Shown here: positions 54,491 through 62,860 of the stretch, one piece after another | Numbering within the stretch: the first letter of the stretch is position 1 | Layout of the letters: each line of letters opens with the position of its first letter | DNA from: an uncultured Hyphomicrobiales bacterium | GTDB taxonomy: Bacteria > Pseudomonadota > Alphaproteobacteria > Rhizobiales > Beijerinckiaceae | Direction: 5' to 3' | DNA length: 64,000 bases | Assembly (NCBI GenBank): GCA_903902915.1 | Contig: CAIUWR010000024.1 | Coordinates: 1-64,000 of the forward strand | Position numbers and translations under genes: made by a program | Notes under the pieces: model-generated | Seen by the model: only the letters and a program-made list of their open reading frames with translations | Told to the model about the DNA's origin: nothing | The model's database searches: none

Positions 54491-55474
54491 ATGCGCGCAA
54501 TCTCCTTGTCTCGTCGACGGCTGGCAACCATGGGATTGCTGGCGGCGAGCAGCGCTTTTGTGGCGCGTCCGGCGTGGGCGCAGTATCCGCTGAAACCCAT
54601 CCGCATCTTTCTGCCATTCGCCGCTGGCGGCATAGGCGATATCACCTTTCGCCTGGTGACAGGTAAAATCACCGAACGCACCGGCATGCAGTTCGTCATC
54701 GAAAACCGACCTGGCGCGGGGGGAATCACCTCGGCCATGGCGGGCAAGGGCTCGGCTCCCGACGGTTATGCGCTTTTGCAAATCGGCAATAGCTATGCAG
54801 TCAGCGCCCATCTCTTCGCAACGCTCCCCTATGACCTGCTGAAGGACTTCACATCGGTTTCCACTCTGGCTCAATTCGATCTTCTGCTGGCGACACGGGC
54901 GTCAGGCCAATTCGGGACCTTGTCGCGCCTTGTCGAATTTGATCGCGCAAACCCGCAGAAACTGAATTTCGGCGCCATTTCAGCTGGCAGCACGCAAAAT
55001 ATCGCTGCGGAAATGTTCAAGTCCCTCATCGGCAGCAAGGCGCCTGTCGTGCCGTTCAAAAGCTCGCCAGAGTTGATTGGCGCCTTGCAACGCGGCGATG
55101 TCGACGTCGCGTTCGACTATCTCGCCGCCTTCGCGCCCGCCATGGGGGACAATCAGCTCAAACTGATCGCATCGGCCGGGACAAAGCGCAGCGCTTTGAC
55201 GCCCGACATCCCCACTGTGGTTGAAAGCGGCTGGCCTGGATATGTGGTGACATCCTGGAACGGCGTCGCCGCACCGGCAGGAACGCCGCGTGAGATCATC
55301 GCCCAACTTAATCGCGAAATCACGGTCGTTCTGCAACTTCCCGAGGTGAAGGCGCGCTTTCAGCAGCTGGGCATGGAGCCCGCCGTCAGCACGCCCGAGG
55401 GTATGGACGAGCGGCTCCAGACCGACATCGCCCGCTGGGGCGGAATCATAACAAAATTGGGATTGCAACCTTAG
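54491..55474 (+). CDS. Bug/TctC-like substrate-binding protein with twin-arginine-like signal
   Basis: A 327-residue exported receptor. The N-terminus MRAISLSRRRLATMGLLAASS...AWAQ carries an S-R-R-R-L-A pattern like a Tat signal, cleaved near residue 31. The mature TctC/Bug fold shows IRIFLPFAAGGIGDITFRL and IENRPGAGGITSAMAGKGSAPDG. Start ATG 54491 is chosen after a ggtgg site. It opens a four-gene plus-strand module with an LLM monooxygenase. No tripartite membrane genes are present. Its base composition is less GC-rich than the region before the tRNA. Confidence 0.85.
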   Translation: MRAISLSRRRLATMGLLAASSAFVARPAWAQYPLKPIRIFLPFAAGGIGDITFRLVTGKITERTGMQFVIENRPGAGGITSAMAGKGSAPDGYALLQIGNSYAVSAHLFATLPYDLLKDFTSVSTLAQFDLLLATRASGQFGTLSRLVEFDRANPQKLNFGAISAGSTQNIAAEMFKSLIGSKAPVVPFKSSPELIGALQRGDVDVAFDYLAAFAPAMGDNQLKLIASAGTKRSALTPDIPTVVESGWPGYVVTSWNGVAAPAGTPREIIAQLNREITVVLQLPEVKARFQQLGMEPAVSTPEGMDERLQTDIARWGGIITKLGLQP

Positions 55475-55613
55475 TGGCCGAATTTCAAAAAAAGCCGATG
55501 TGCCTTAGCCGCACAGTCGCCGCTCAAACCCGACGGCGCGACAAGGGTCAGGCGTCCATTGACCAATCTGTCCGTCAACCGGCGTCTTGACGCCGAACAA
55601 GCTGGAACTTGAA

Positions 55614-56972
55614 ATGGAAAAGCGCTCCGATCAAAAAGTCAAACGCCAAATGAAGCTCGCGCTCTTTCTCACGGGCGATGGCAATTACCATATGGCCGGT
55701 TGGCGTCTGCCCGGATCCACCAATGATGGCGGACAGAATATCCAGCGTTGGGTTGAGGCTGCGCAGGCCATTGAACGCGGTAAACTTCATATGTTGTTCA
55801 TCGCGGACGCCGCCAGCCCACCCGGCACGGACGATCTTGATACCCTCAGTTTGACAGCGCGGATCGACCGGATGGACCCCATTCCGATTCTGTCCGCCGT
55901 TTCCATGGTCACGAAACATGTCGGCCTCGCCGCCACCATGTCGACGACCTATCTGGAGCCTTACAATCTCGCGCGCACCGTCGCGTCCCTCGATCATATT
56001 TCTGGTGGCCGGGCGGCCTGGAACATCGTGACCGGAAGCAACAAGGACGATGCGCTGCATTTCAACCGCGAGGTTCACGCGCCCCATTCGGAACGCTACG
56101 AACGCGCCGAAGAGTTCGTGGATGTCGTGCGCGGCATCTGGGACAGTTACGATGACGACGCATTTGCGCGCGACAAGAAATCCGGCGTCTACATGCACCC
56201 CGACAAGGTTCATTTTCTGAATCACAAGGGCAAGCATTTTCAGGTGCGCGGACCTTCGGCCGTGCCACGGTCGCCGCAAGGCCATCCGGTGCTGATTCAG
56301 GCGGGCTCGTCGGAGCCGGGCATGAATTTGTCTGCGCGCGTGGCGGACATCGCCTTCACCTCGCAATCCAGCCTCAAAGGCGCAAAGGCTTTTTACGACA
56401 ATGTGAAGAGCCGCTGCGATCGCTATGGCCGGTCTCCGGACGATATGCTCGTCTTGCCGGGCGCGCTGCTGTTCCTGGGTGAAACCGAGGGTGAGGCGCA
56501 GGAGAAGTTCGACGCACTGAACAAGCTGATCCCGCTGCGGGTCGCGATGCAGCGGCTTTCGGCCAATCTTGGCGGCGTCGATCTGTCGAAATTCGATCTT
56601 GATGCGCCGCTCCCCGACATTCCCGTCAACAACGCAAGGGTGAGCGCCGTCGAAAGCTATATCGCGATTTCACGACGCGACGGACTGACATTGCGCCAGA
56701 TGGCGATGCGTTCGGCCGCCGCCAAGCACCATTTGACATTGGTGGGATCCGTGAAGCAGGTCGCGGACGAGCTTGAGGCCTGGTTCCTCGAGGGCGCTGC
56801 GGACGGGTTCAATATCTTGCCCAGCGACATGCCGGGCGCGGTAAATCTGCTCGTGGACAAACTCGTGCCCGAACTCCAGCGGCGCGGGCTCTTCCATACG
56901 GAGTATGAAGGCAAGACGCTGCGGGAAAATCTGGGGCTCGCGCGACCAGCCGATCTTTCAAGCCGCAACTGA
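55614..56972 (+). CDS. LLM class flavin-dependent monooxygenase (NtaA/SnaA/DszA-like)
   Basis: A 452-residue bacterial luciferase-like monooxygenase of the nitrilotriacetate monooxygenase component A group. MKLALFLTGDGNYHMAGWRLPGS starts the core, ATMSTTYLEPYNLARTVASLDHISGGRAAWNIVTG is the flavin region, and LIQAGSSEPGMNLSARVADIAF is the second landmark. It uses FMNH2 from a reductase, which is not in the window, to oxidise C-N or C-S bonds. ATG 55614 is preferred; TTG 55587 or ATG 55650 are alternatives. It belongs to the module with Bug proteins and a dihydroxyphthalate decarboxylase-like protein. Confidence 0.85.
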   Translation: MEKRSDQKVKRQMKLALFLTGDGNYHMAGWRLPGSTNDGGQNIQRWVEAAQAIERGKLHMLFIADAASPPGTDDLDTLSLTARIDRMDPIPILSAVSMVTKHVGLAATMSTTYLEPYNLARTVASLDHISGGRAAWNIVTGSNKDDALHFNREVHAPHSERYERAEEFVDVVRGIWDSYDDDAFARDKKSGVYMHPDKVHFLNHKGKHFQVRGPSAVPRSPQGHPVLIQAGSSEPGMNLSARVADIAFTSQSSLKGAKAFYDNVKSRCDRYGRSPDDMLVLPGALLFLGETEGEAQEKFDALNKLIPLRVAMQRLSANLGGVDLSKFDLDAPLPDIPVNNARVSAVESYIAISRRDGLTLRQMAMRSAAAKHHLTLVGSVKQVADELEAWFLEGAADGFNILPSDMPGAVNLLVDKLVPELQRRGLFHTEYEGKTLRENLGLARPADLSSRN

Positions 56973-57068
56973 CGCGCCTTTGGTTTTCAGCGCTCCGTCG
57001 CGCGCCATGCGACGGAGCCGTCGGCCACGAAGGTGTGGTCAGTTTGACATCAAGACAGGGGAAGCGCC

Positions 57069-58046
57069 GTGGCTCGGAAACTCCATCTCACGCTCGCGGT
57101 CGCGGATTATCCGCATACTGCGGCCTTGCTCAATGGCTCGATCGAGATTGAAGGCGTTGAGGCAGAATTCGTTCGCGTTCAGCCTCAGATCGCCGCCTTC
57201 CGCCGCATGGTGCGGCAGGTGGAGTTCGATATATGCGAACTTGCGCCCACCACTTACATCATTGCGCGAGCCTATGGCGCGCCCTTTGTGGCGCTGCCCA
57301 TCTTCGTCTTCCGCAAGTTCCATCATGGCGGCTTGCTGGTGCGTCCCGATTCCGGAATCAGGCGCCCGAAGGATCTCGAAGGCAAGAAGGTCGGCGTGCG
57401 CGCTTATTCGGTGACCACGGGCGTGTGGACGCGTGGCGTTCTGATCGACGAGTTCGGCCTTGATGCGAGCAAGGTGACCTGGGTCGTCGATGACGAAGAA
57501 CATGTCTTGCAAATGACCTTGCCTGACAATGTGATCCACGCGCCGCAGGGCGTGTCTCTCGTCGATATGATCACGCGCGGCGAGCTGGCCGCGGGCTTTG
57601 ACGGCAACGCGGGAATTGGGCGGGCGGGGGCTCCCACCGGCGGCTGGTCGCAGGTTGCGTCGCAAGGCTATCCCGACCTCTTCCCCAACGCCGAAGAGTT
57701 GGAGGCCGAGTGGTTCAAGCGCACCGGCGTCTATCCCATGCATGGGACCATCGTGGTCAAGGACTCTGTTCTTGCGGAGCACCCCTGGGTGGCGCGTTCG
57801 CTCTACGACGCTTTCGAAGCCGCCAAGCAGGACTGGCTGAAACGCCTCGCCTCCGGCGCGGCCGACACCGCCCTCGACAGGCGTTATCGCGCGCTGAGCA
57901 GAATCGTCGGCGATGATCCGCTGCCCTATGGCATGGAGGTCAATATGCCCACCATCCGCGCTCTGGAGGATACCGCCTTCAAGCAGCAGTTGACGCCCAA
58001 GCGGATGACCATCGAGGAACTCTTCGTCGATCCGGTCAAGATCTGA
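57069..58046 (+). CDS. 4,5-dihydroxyphthalate decarboxylase-like protein
   Basis: A 325-residue protein with a periplasmic-binding-protein fold but no signal peptide. It begins MARKLHLTLAVADYPHTAALLNGSIEIEGV, followed by EFDICELAPTTYIIARAYG near 55-73 and KDLEGKKVGVRAYSVTTGVW near 101-120. These are marks of the Pht5-type 4,5-dihydroxyphthalate decarboxylases, which turn 4,5-dihydroxyphthalate into protocatechuate. GTG 57069 is the start, with aggggaa 6 bp upstream. The family also contains NMT1-like binding proteins, so catalysis is not certain. Protocatechuate would feed LigAB at 52543. Confidence 0.8.
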   Translation: MARKLHLTLAVADYPHTAALLNGSIEIEGVEAEFVRVQPQIAAFRRMVRQVEFDICELAPTTYIIARAYGAPFVALPIFVFRKFHHGGLLVRPDSGIRRPKDLEGKKVGVRAYSVTTGVWTRGVLIDEFGLDASKVTWVVDDEEHVLQMTLPDNVIHAPQGVSLVDMITRGELAAGFDGNAGIGRAGAPTGGWSQVASQGYPDLFPNAEELEAEWFKRTGVYPMHGTIVVKDSVLAEHPWVARSLYDAFEAAKQDWLKRLASGAADTALDRRYRALSRIVGDDPLPYGMEVNMPTIRALEDTAFKQQLTPKRMTIEELFVDPVKI

Positions 58047-58095
58047 GCCAACCTGCATGCGTTGACGTTTCAACCGCGACGCATTCAAAATCACT

Positions 58096-58101
58096 TATAA
58101 T
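58096..58101 (+). promoter_or_regulatory. TATAAT box, candidate -10
   Basis: A perfect TATAAT 27 bp before the Bug-type gene at 58129, in the 82 bp gap after the decarboxylase-like gene. No good -35 is seen at the right distance, so it may be a weak internal promoter. Confidence 0.3.
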
Positions 58102-58128
58102 AATCCAAAAGCCAAGGGAGCCAGACCA

Positions 58129-59121
58129 ATGAGATTTTCTCGCCGCCTTCTTTTGCATTTTGCAGCATGGGTCGCACTGACAGGCTTTCACGCAGGCGCC
58201 GTGCGCGCCGACGCCTTTCCATCGGGGCCAGTCAAGCTGGTCTGCGATTCTGCGCCCGGCAGCGCCAACGACGTCACGGCTCGCGTGCTCGCGGATCGAC
58301 TTTCCGCCATATGGGGACAGCAGGTGGTCGTCATCAACGCGCCTGGCGCTGGCGGCGCCATCGCCGCACGGATGGCGGCGAACGCTGCGCCCGACGGCTA
58401 CACCCTGTTCATGCCGGTGACGTCGGAGTTCTACGCGCTCGCAGGCGCGCCCGATGTGGCGCCGAACCTTCCGGTCATTCTCGAACGCGACTTCAAGTCG
58501 GTCGGCTTCATCAATAGACAACCGTTGTATTTGGGCGCGTCCCCCAAGGCGCCATTCAAGACGATGGCCGAGATGCTGAAACTTGCGAAGGAGAAACCGG
58601 GCACGATATCTTACGCCACATCAGGTCGTGGCAGGCTCACGCATCTGGCGATGGAACTGCTGCAAAGCACCGCTGACGTGAAACTTCAGATGGTGGCCTA
58701 CAATGGCGGCGCGGCGCAGGCGATGCCGGATCTGGTTTCCGGCCGGGTCGAGCTCGTGCTTGAGGCCTATGCTGGCCTCGCGCCCGCGTTTAAAGGCGAT
58801 CTGATCAAAGGTTTCGGCGCGACGTCGCTCACGCGTTCGGCGGCTATTCCTGACATTCCCGCCATCGCCGAAACGTTGCCCGGCTTCGAAGTGAGCGCCT
58901 GGGGCGTTCTCGTCGCTCCGCTCGGCACGCCGGACGCGTTGATCTCGAAGATCAACGCCGATCTGAACAAGGCCCTCGCCGATCCCGGATTGATTGAGAA
59001 ATTTGCTGCGAATGGCGGCGAGACCATGTTGATGAGCCCGGCGGAAATGACAGCCTTTGTCGCGCGCGAACAGGCGAAATGGCTGCCTGTCCTGGAAAAA
59101 GCATTGAAATCGCAACCGTGA
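58129..59121 (+). CDS. Bug/TctC-like substrate-binding protein
   Basis: A 330-residue exported receptor with a Sec signal peptide (MRFSRRLLLHFAAW...AVRAD, about 26 residues). VKLVCDSAPGSANDVTARVLADR near 33-55 and VINAPGAGGAIAARMAANAAPDG are family landmarks. It begins after a gggag site and ends the module 54491-59121, which holds a second Bug receptor. Ligand probably an aromatic or aminocarboxylic acid handled by the neighbouring monooxygenase. Confidence 0.85.
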   Translation: MRFSRRLLLHFAAWVALTGFHAGAVRADAFPSGPVKLVCDSAPGSANDVTARVLADRLSAIWGQQVVVINAPGAGGAIAARMAANAAPDGYTLFMPVTSEFYALAGAPDVAPNLPVILERDFKSVGFINRQPLYLGASPKAPFKTMAEMLKLAKEKPGTISYATSGRGRLTHLAMELLQSTADVKLQMVAYNGGAAQAMPDLVSGRVELVLEAYAGLAPAFKGDLIKGFGATSLTRSAAIPDIPAIAETLPGFEVSAWGVLVAPLGTPDALISKINADLNKALADPGLIEKFAANGGETMLMSPAEMTAFVAREQAKWLPVLEKALKSQP

Positions 59122-59152
59122 CGCCAAACAGCGCCGCCATGGATAGCCTGTC

Positions 59153-59174
59153 GCTCGGCGTCATCGCGCCGAGC
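59153..59174 (+). terminator. Hairpin after Bug-type gene
   Basis: A 7 bp stem (GCTCGGC/GCCGAGC, 8-base loop) 31 bp after the stop at 59121. There is no T tract. It may close the 54491-59121 transcript. Confidence 0.4.
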
Positions 59175-59327
59175 GTCGATGGGGCCAGATGTGAAAGCGA
59201 CAGGATGTCACACCACGCGTGTGGCGTCCCCATGTAACTTATGCTGACGCAAGTATAGCTATTATAAAAGATTGGTTGCCGATGATGTCACATAGATGAG
59301 GAATTTCCAGAGCGGCTCATTCAATAA

Positions 59328-59403
59328 CGAATTCCATTGCATGAAATACGAACCGTTGCAGACTTAAGCTAAGAAAAACGAAGCGTTCTACAACAAAAGC
59401 GAA
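59328..59403 (+). promoter_or_regulatory. Phased CGAA boxes upstream of AraC gene 1
   Basis: Four CGAA boxes at 59328, 59349, 59379 and 59400, spaced 21, 30 and 21 bp, each in an AAyGAA-like context. Two pairs at 21 bp resemble direct-repeat half-sites of AraC-type proteins. A reversed copy (GGTTCG) is at 59436. The whole 397 bp gap is AT-rich and otherwise non-coding. Confidence 0.5.
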
Positions 59404-59518
59404 CCCTTCGCTCCAGCGGCGGGCGACGTCAAATGGGTTCGTTTGGAGAATTGTTAAGCTTCCCGAACAGAGGTACACTCGCGTCGCAATTAAAAATCTA
59501 AGAATCACGGGCGGAGTG

Positions 59519-60508
59519 ATGGGTAGTTTACTTCCAGGACTTGCGTTCAACGAACGGCTCACGTCTGAAGGTCACAGATTTGAGGAGTTTCGACTGGCGC
59601 GCGAACGAGCCAACGGGGCGACGATGAACATCGAGCCCCTTATTCCACGCGAAGACTTCATAGCCACCCAAGCCGACCTTGTGATCAACGGCCTCAAGAT
59701 CAACGCTTATGCAAATCCCCCTGTGCGTGCGGAACGAATTAGGGATGGCGGCGCCAGTCTTTGGGTTCTCAGGAGTGGCGCCGCTGAAAGTTATACGGCG
59801 ACATCGAAATTTCAATCGGTCCCTAAAATTACTGCATTCTTGTCTGCGAGCGACACCTCTTATTTTACGACTTCCTATCGCAATACCGTTCGCATCAGTC
59901 TGGATGAAGGACGGCTGAACCGGACCTTTTCGGCCATGCTCGGGATGGAGAAAACGGAGGTGGCGCTTTCCAACTCGCGATTGGTGCCGCTCATTCATCA
60001 CGATATCTCATTCTATAACGTGTTTGAAAACATCATCGGTCAGATTGATTCTGTGAATGCGGACGAGAGCGCGCTTGAGGTCCTGCGATTGGACGACGCG
60101 ATCTTGCGTTGGTGTGCGGCCGTTTTAAATCCGGATTTGTTTTTGGCGGCGGATCAAAATAGCGGCAGGTTTCGTCAACGTCGGAGTAAAGTTGCGTTCT
60201 TATGCGAATATTTAATGATGAATTTGACCCAAAAAATCTCGTTAAGCGATATGGAACAAACGAGCGGATTGTCCGCGCGTGTGCTGCAATATTCCTTCCA
60301 ACGCGAATTCGGCCTGCGCCCGAAAGAATGGCTGCGAAAGCAACGATTGCAGGCGGCGCGCGCCATGCTCATTGACGCGAACGAGGCGGTCAAGCTCAGC
60401 TCGATCGCCCATGATTTCTGCTTCGCCTCGGCGTCCGACTTCGCCCGTCAATATCACCAGGAATTCGGCGAGCTCCCGTCTGAAACAGTCAGAAAAAAAA
60501 GACGCTGA
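59519..60508 (+). CDS. AraC family transcriptional regulator (copy 1)
   Basis: A 329-residue regulator. The N-terminal ~210 residues form an AraC-binding-like domain, and the C-terminal 110 are a double HTH (SLSDMEQTSGLSARVLQYSFQ, then LRPKEWLRKQRLQAARAML and SSIAHDFCFASASDFARQYHQEFGELPS). It is clearly paralogous to the protein at 61406, sharing LSAR-LQYSFQ, RPKEW and FGELPS. ATG 59519 is taken as the start although GGAG is only 2 bp away; GTG 59516 is an alternative. It may regulate the module upstream or itself. Confidence 0.85.
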   Translation: MGSLLPGLAFNERLTSEGHRFEEFRLARERANGATMNIEPLIPREDFIATQADLVINGLKINAYANPPVRAERIRDGGASLWVLRSGAAESYTATSKFQSVPKITAFLSASDTSYFTTSYRNTVRISLDEGRLNRTFSAMLGMEKTEVALSNSRLVPLIHHDISFYNVFENIIGQIDSVNADESALEVLRLDDAILRWCAAVLNPDLFLAADQNSGRFRQRRSKVAFLCEYLMMNLTQKISLSDMEQTSGLSARVLQYSFQREFGLRPKEWLRKQRLQAARAMLIDANEAVKLSSIAHDFCFASASDFARQYHQEFGELPSETVRKKRR

Positions 60509-60593
60509 GTGGATGACGTCGATTGCCCGCCTTCAGCGGCGACGCCCATCGCGCGCCTCTTTGCCGATGTTCGTCTGTCCCTGATCAGGACGG

Positions 60594-60779
60594 CTACTTT
60601 CCTTTGATGGCCTGCCTCACCTTGTCCTTGAAGCCGCCGACGGCGTTTTGCGCCTTGCCGCCGGCCTTTTCGGCCGAGCCTTCCGACGTCAGTTTGGCGT
60701 CGCCGACAGCCTTCCCGACCGCTTCCTTGGCGGCGCCCTTTACTTGCTTCGCTGATCCCGCGATCCGATCCTTGTCCAT
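60594..60779 (-). CDS. CsbD family stress protein
   Basis: A 61-residue CsbD-type protein: MDKDRIAGSAKQVKGAAKEAVGKAVGDAK, rich in Lys, Ala and Gly, with a C-terminal GGFKDKVRQAIKGK helix. It is a small cytoplasmic, general stress-type protein of unknown mechanism. Start at ATG 60779 with gggag upstream; a longer frame to 60857 has no support. It lies between the two AraC genes on the minus strand. Confidence 0.85.
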   Translation of the reverse strand: MDKDRIAGSAKQVKGAAKEAVGKAVGDAKLTSEGSAEKAGGKAQNAVGGFKDKVRQAIKGK

Positions 60780-60837
60780 AAGAAGCTCCCGTTTTTGCCG
60801 CGCCCAAGCGTGTGTGACAGCTCGATTGAGTTGCAGT

Positions 60838-61002
60838 TCAAATTCGGCCAAGGACAACGAGAATTAAAAGGATCATCACGATCAATCCAAGTCCGCCGCC
60901 TCCATAATTGCCTGTCCCATAAAAGCGGCCTCCGCCCATTCCGCTGAAGCCGCCCAACATGACGAGCACCAATATGATGAGGATGATGGTCCCGATTGAC
61001 AC
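60838..61002 (-). CDS. DUF3309 family small membrane protein
   Basis: A 54-residue protein read by eye with a GTG start at 61002 and a TGA at 60838-60840. VSIGTIILIILVLVML is one membrane helix, then a Gly-rich loop with aromatic residues (GRFYGTGNYGGGG), then LGLIVMILLILVVLGRI as a second helix ending in the GRI tail typical of DUF3309. An aaggg element lies upstream. This gene is short enough to be missed by standard ORF cut-offs. It sits upstream of the CsbD gene on the same strand and may be stress-related too. Confidence 0.8.
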   Translation of the reverse strand: MSIGTIILIILVLVMLGGFSGMGGGRFYGTGNYGGGGLGLIVMILLILVVLGRI

Positions 61003-61193
61003 GCAGAGAACCCTTCCATCGCCTCAGCAGCAAGAACTGTCCATCTGGCCGCAAACAATTGATCATGAAAATGGTTCCCCAATGATTTTCGAAGTGAGGC
61101 GATGTGGCGTCCCCCGCTGTTCCAGCCTCGCTGCGCCTGCAATTTTCTTAAGGAATGGGGCTGCAAAGCATTCCATTTGTCCTGCATGAATTA

Positions 61194-61266
61194 CGAATCC
61201 TATGTTTGGAAAACGAAATTCATGCTGCTTTAGATGAAAGGCGAATATTGGCATATAAAAAACGAA
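61194..61266 (+). promoter_or_regulatory. Phased CGAA boxes upstream of AraC gene 2
   Basis: CGAA boxes at 61194, 61214, 61242 and 61263, spaced 20, 28 and 21 bp, much like the set before the first AraC gene. The flanks TTCCATT, TGCATGAA and TACGAA are shared with the first set in the same order. The rest of the 403 bp gap between the DUF3309 and AraC genes shows nothing else. Confidence 0.5.
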
Positions 61267-61405
61267 TAACGATTATCTTTTTCTCCTGGTTAAACTGATC
61301 CATCTATTCATTAAGCATGAAAATTTCAACTTTCGGCTTCTTCATGGCAATGACGGGCGTATATTACTTGTATACGAATCAACCACTCTGATCGAGACGG
61401 TCCAC

Positions 61406-62395
61406 ATGATCCCAGCTCTTGCGTTCGGTAACGCCAAAGCTACTCCGACGTCTGATTACATCGCCGCCGGCGAAGCTGCGTCTCTTTCGTTCCCGGATAT
61501 CAACGAGTTTGCGCCATTCAGCAAAGAGAAGCCGTTTTCATCAAAAGCCTGTCGCGTTGATATCAACAATTTGCTTCTGACCGCTGTTTCCCGAACGTCC
61601 ATCATTAATCAAAGATTTGATTCCTTCGGCAATGACGTCTGGATCCCCTTGGTGGGTTCCATGACCTATGAAACGCGCGAAGCGACCTATTCGACCTTCG
61701 GCGGCGGCTCCGCTTTTTTCGCTTCCCATGGCAAACGTGACATGAAAGCGTCCACCGGCAGCGCTGTTTGCATTCGCCTCGATCCTGTGAGGCTTGAGGC
61801 GACGTGTCGGGCTGTTTCCGGATCGCAACGGCTGGCGCTCACCAGCGACCATTCGCGGCTGCTTTCGTTGGACAGCAAAGAGTTTTCGGTCTCAGGCGTG
61901 TTGAACAGTCTGTTCCAACTCATCGACGGCGTGAACTGCGATCCCGTCATACTTGAAAGATTGGGGGTCGATGATTCTTTTTATCGCTTGTGCGTTATGT
62001 TGCTTCACTCAAATATTGTCATTGGAAACGCGCATGAGGTGCGATCAACACATGTTCGACGCGAATTGGTTAGGCTGTGCGAATATCTTCGCGAAAATCT
62101 GACGCGGCCTGTGTCCCTCACGAAAATGGAACAGATGTCTGGCTTGTCGGCGCGGGCGCTTCAATATTCCTTTCAATCCGCGTTTGGGATGCGGCCTAAG
62201 GAATGGATCCGACGAGAAAGGCTTCACGCCGCCCGTCGCTTGCTGATGCGGCCCGAAGAGGGCGGCAACGTCACGACCATCGCTTATGATTTTTGTTTCC
62301 CGTCGCCGACCGACTTTTCACGTCACTACCGCGCTTTGTTTGGCGAGTTGCCATCAATGACGCTCTCACAAAAGCGTCTCGGTCGGTTGATTTAG
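61406..62395 (+). CDS. AraC family transcriptional regulator (copy 2)
   Basis: A 329-residue regulator of the same layout as the protein at 59519. The sensor domain occupies about 1-210 and the double HTH 220-320 (SLTKMEQMSGLSARALQYSFQ, MRPKEWIRRERLHAARRLL, TIAYDFCFPSPTDFSRHYRALFGELPS). The DNA-binding parts are much closer to the paralogue than the sensor parts, so the two may respond to different ligands while sharing an operator type. Its target genes are not evident; the CGAA boxes suggest autoregulation. Confidence 0.85.
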   Translation: MIPALAFGNAKATPTSDYIAAGEAASLSFPDINEFAPFSKEKPFSSKACRVDINNLLLTAVSRTSIINQRFDSFGNDVWIPLVGSMTYETREATYSTFGGGSAFFASHGKRDMKASTGSAVCIRLDPVRLEATCRAVSGSQRLALTSDHSRLLSLDSKEFSVSGVLNSLFQLIDGVNCDPVILERLGVDDSFYRLCVMLLHSNIVIGNAHEVRSTHVRRELVRLCEYLRENLTRPVSLTKMEQMSGLSARALQYSFQSAFGMRPKEWIRRERLHAARRLLMRPEEGGNVTTIAYDFCFPSPTDFSRHYRALFGELPSMTLSQKRLGRLI

Positions 62396-62451
62396 TACGG
62401 CCCTCATTTAATCCGCAAAGGCATGAGGCAGCGCAGCGTCGACAGCTCTCT

Positions 62452-62625
62452 TTACTGGAAGCTGGCGTATCTGAATTTGACGGGTTTCAAAACGATCGGG
62501 CCTGGCGACGCGGACGACGCATCTGATGATCCATTGTGCCCAAGGGAACCTCCGAAGGATGGTAAGTTCAAAAGCCCGATGGTGATAAACGCTATGCCAA
62601 CCATGAAAAACAGACGCTTGTACAT
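62452..62625 (-). CDS. Small exported or membrane-anchored hypothetical protein
   Basis: A 57-residue frame found by eye: MYKRLFFMVGIAFITIGLLNL forms a basic start plus a hydrophobic stretch, followed by a Gly/Ser/Pro-rich segment. A ggaagaga element lies directly upstream. I do not recognise it. Other frames here (plus strand 62423-62665, minus 62408-62680) lack such signals. It could be a small signal-anchored protein, but chance is not excluded. Confidence 0.4.
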   Translation of the reverse strand: MYKRLFFMVGIAFITIGLLNLPSFGGSLGHNGSSDASSASPGPIVLKPVKFRYASFQ

Positions 62626-62860
62626 TCTCTTCCGCTCCGAAACTAGCCGGAAGCCTATTCAGTAAGTCGCGCCGCAGCAATTCCCGGCCCCGTTAAAGCT
62701 GTTAACAACGTTGAGCAAACATTCGAATCGTCGATCTGCGGCGCATGATTGTTTTTCCATTAATAAATGTAACGCAATTGCGCAACTGAGTTTGACGCTT
62801 TGTTTGCTGTCCATCCCGCGCTGGTCGGCGGGCGTTGGCTAGATGGACAAGTGAGAAGCG

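Noticed and set aside
62408-62680. Other frames around 62.4-62.7 kb on both strands
   Set aside because: They lack ribosome sites and recognisable features; the 57-residue frame at 62452-62625 is the better candidate.
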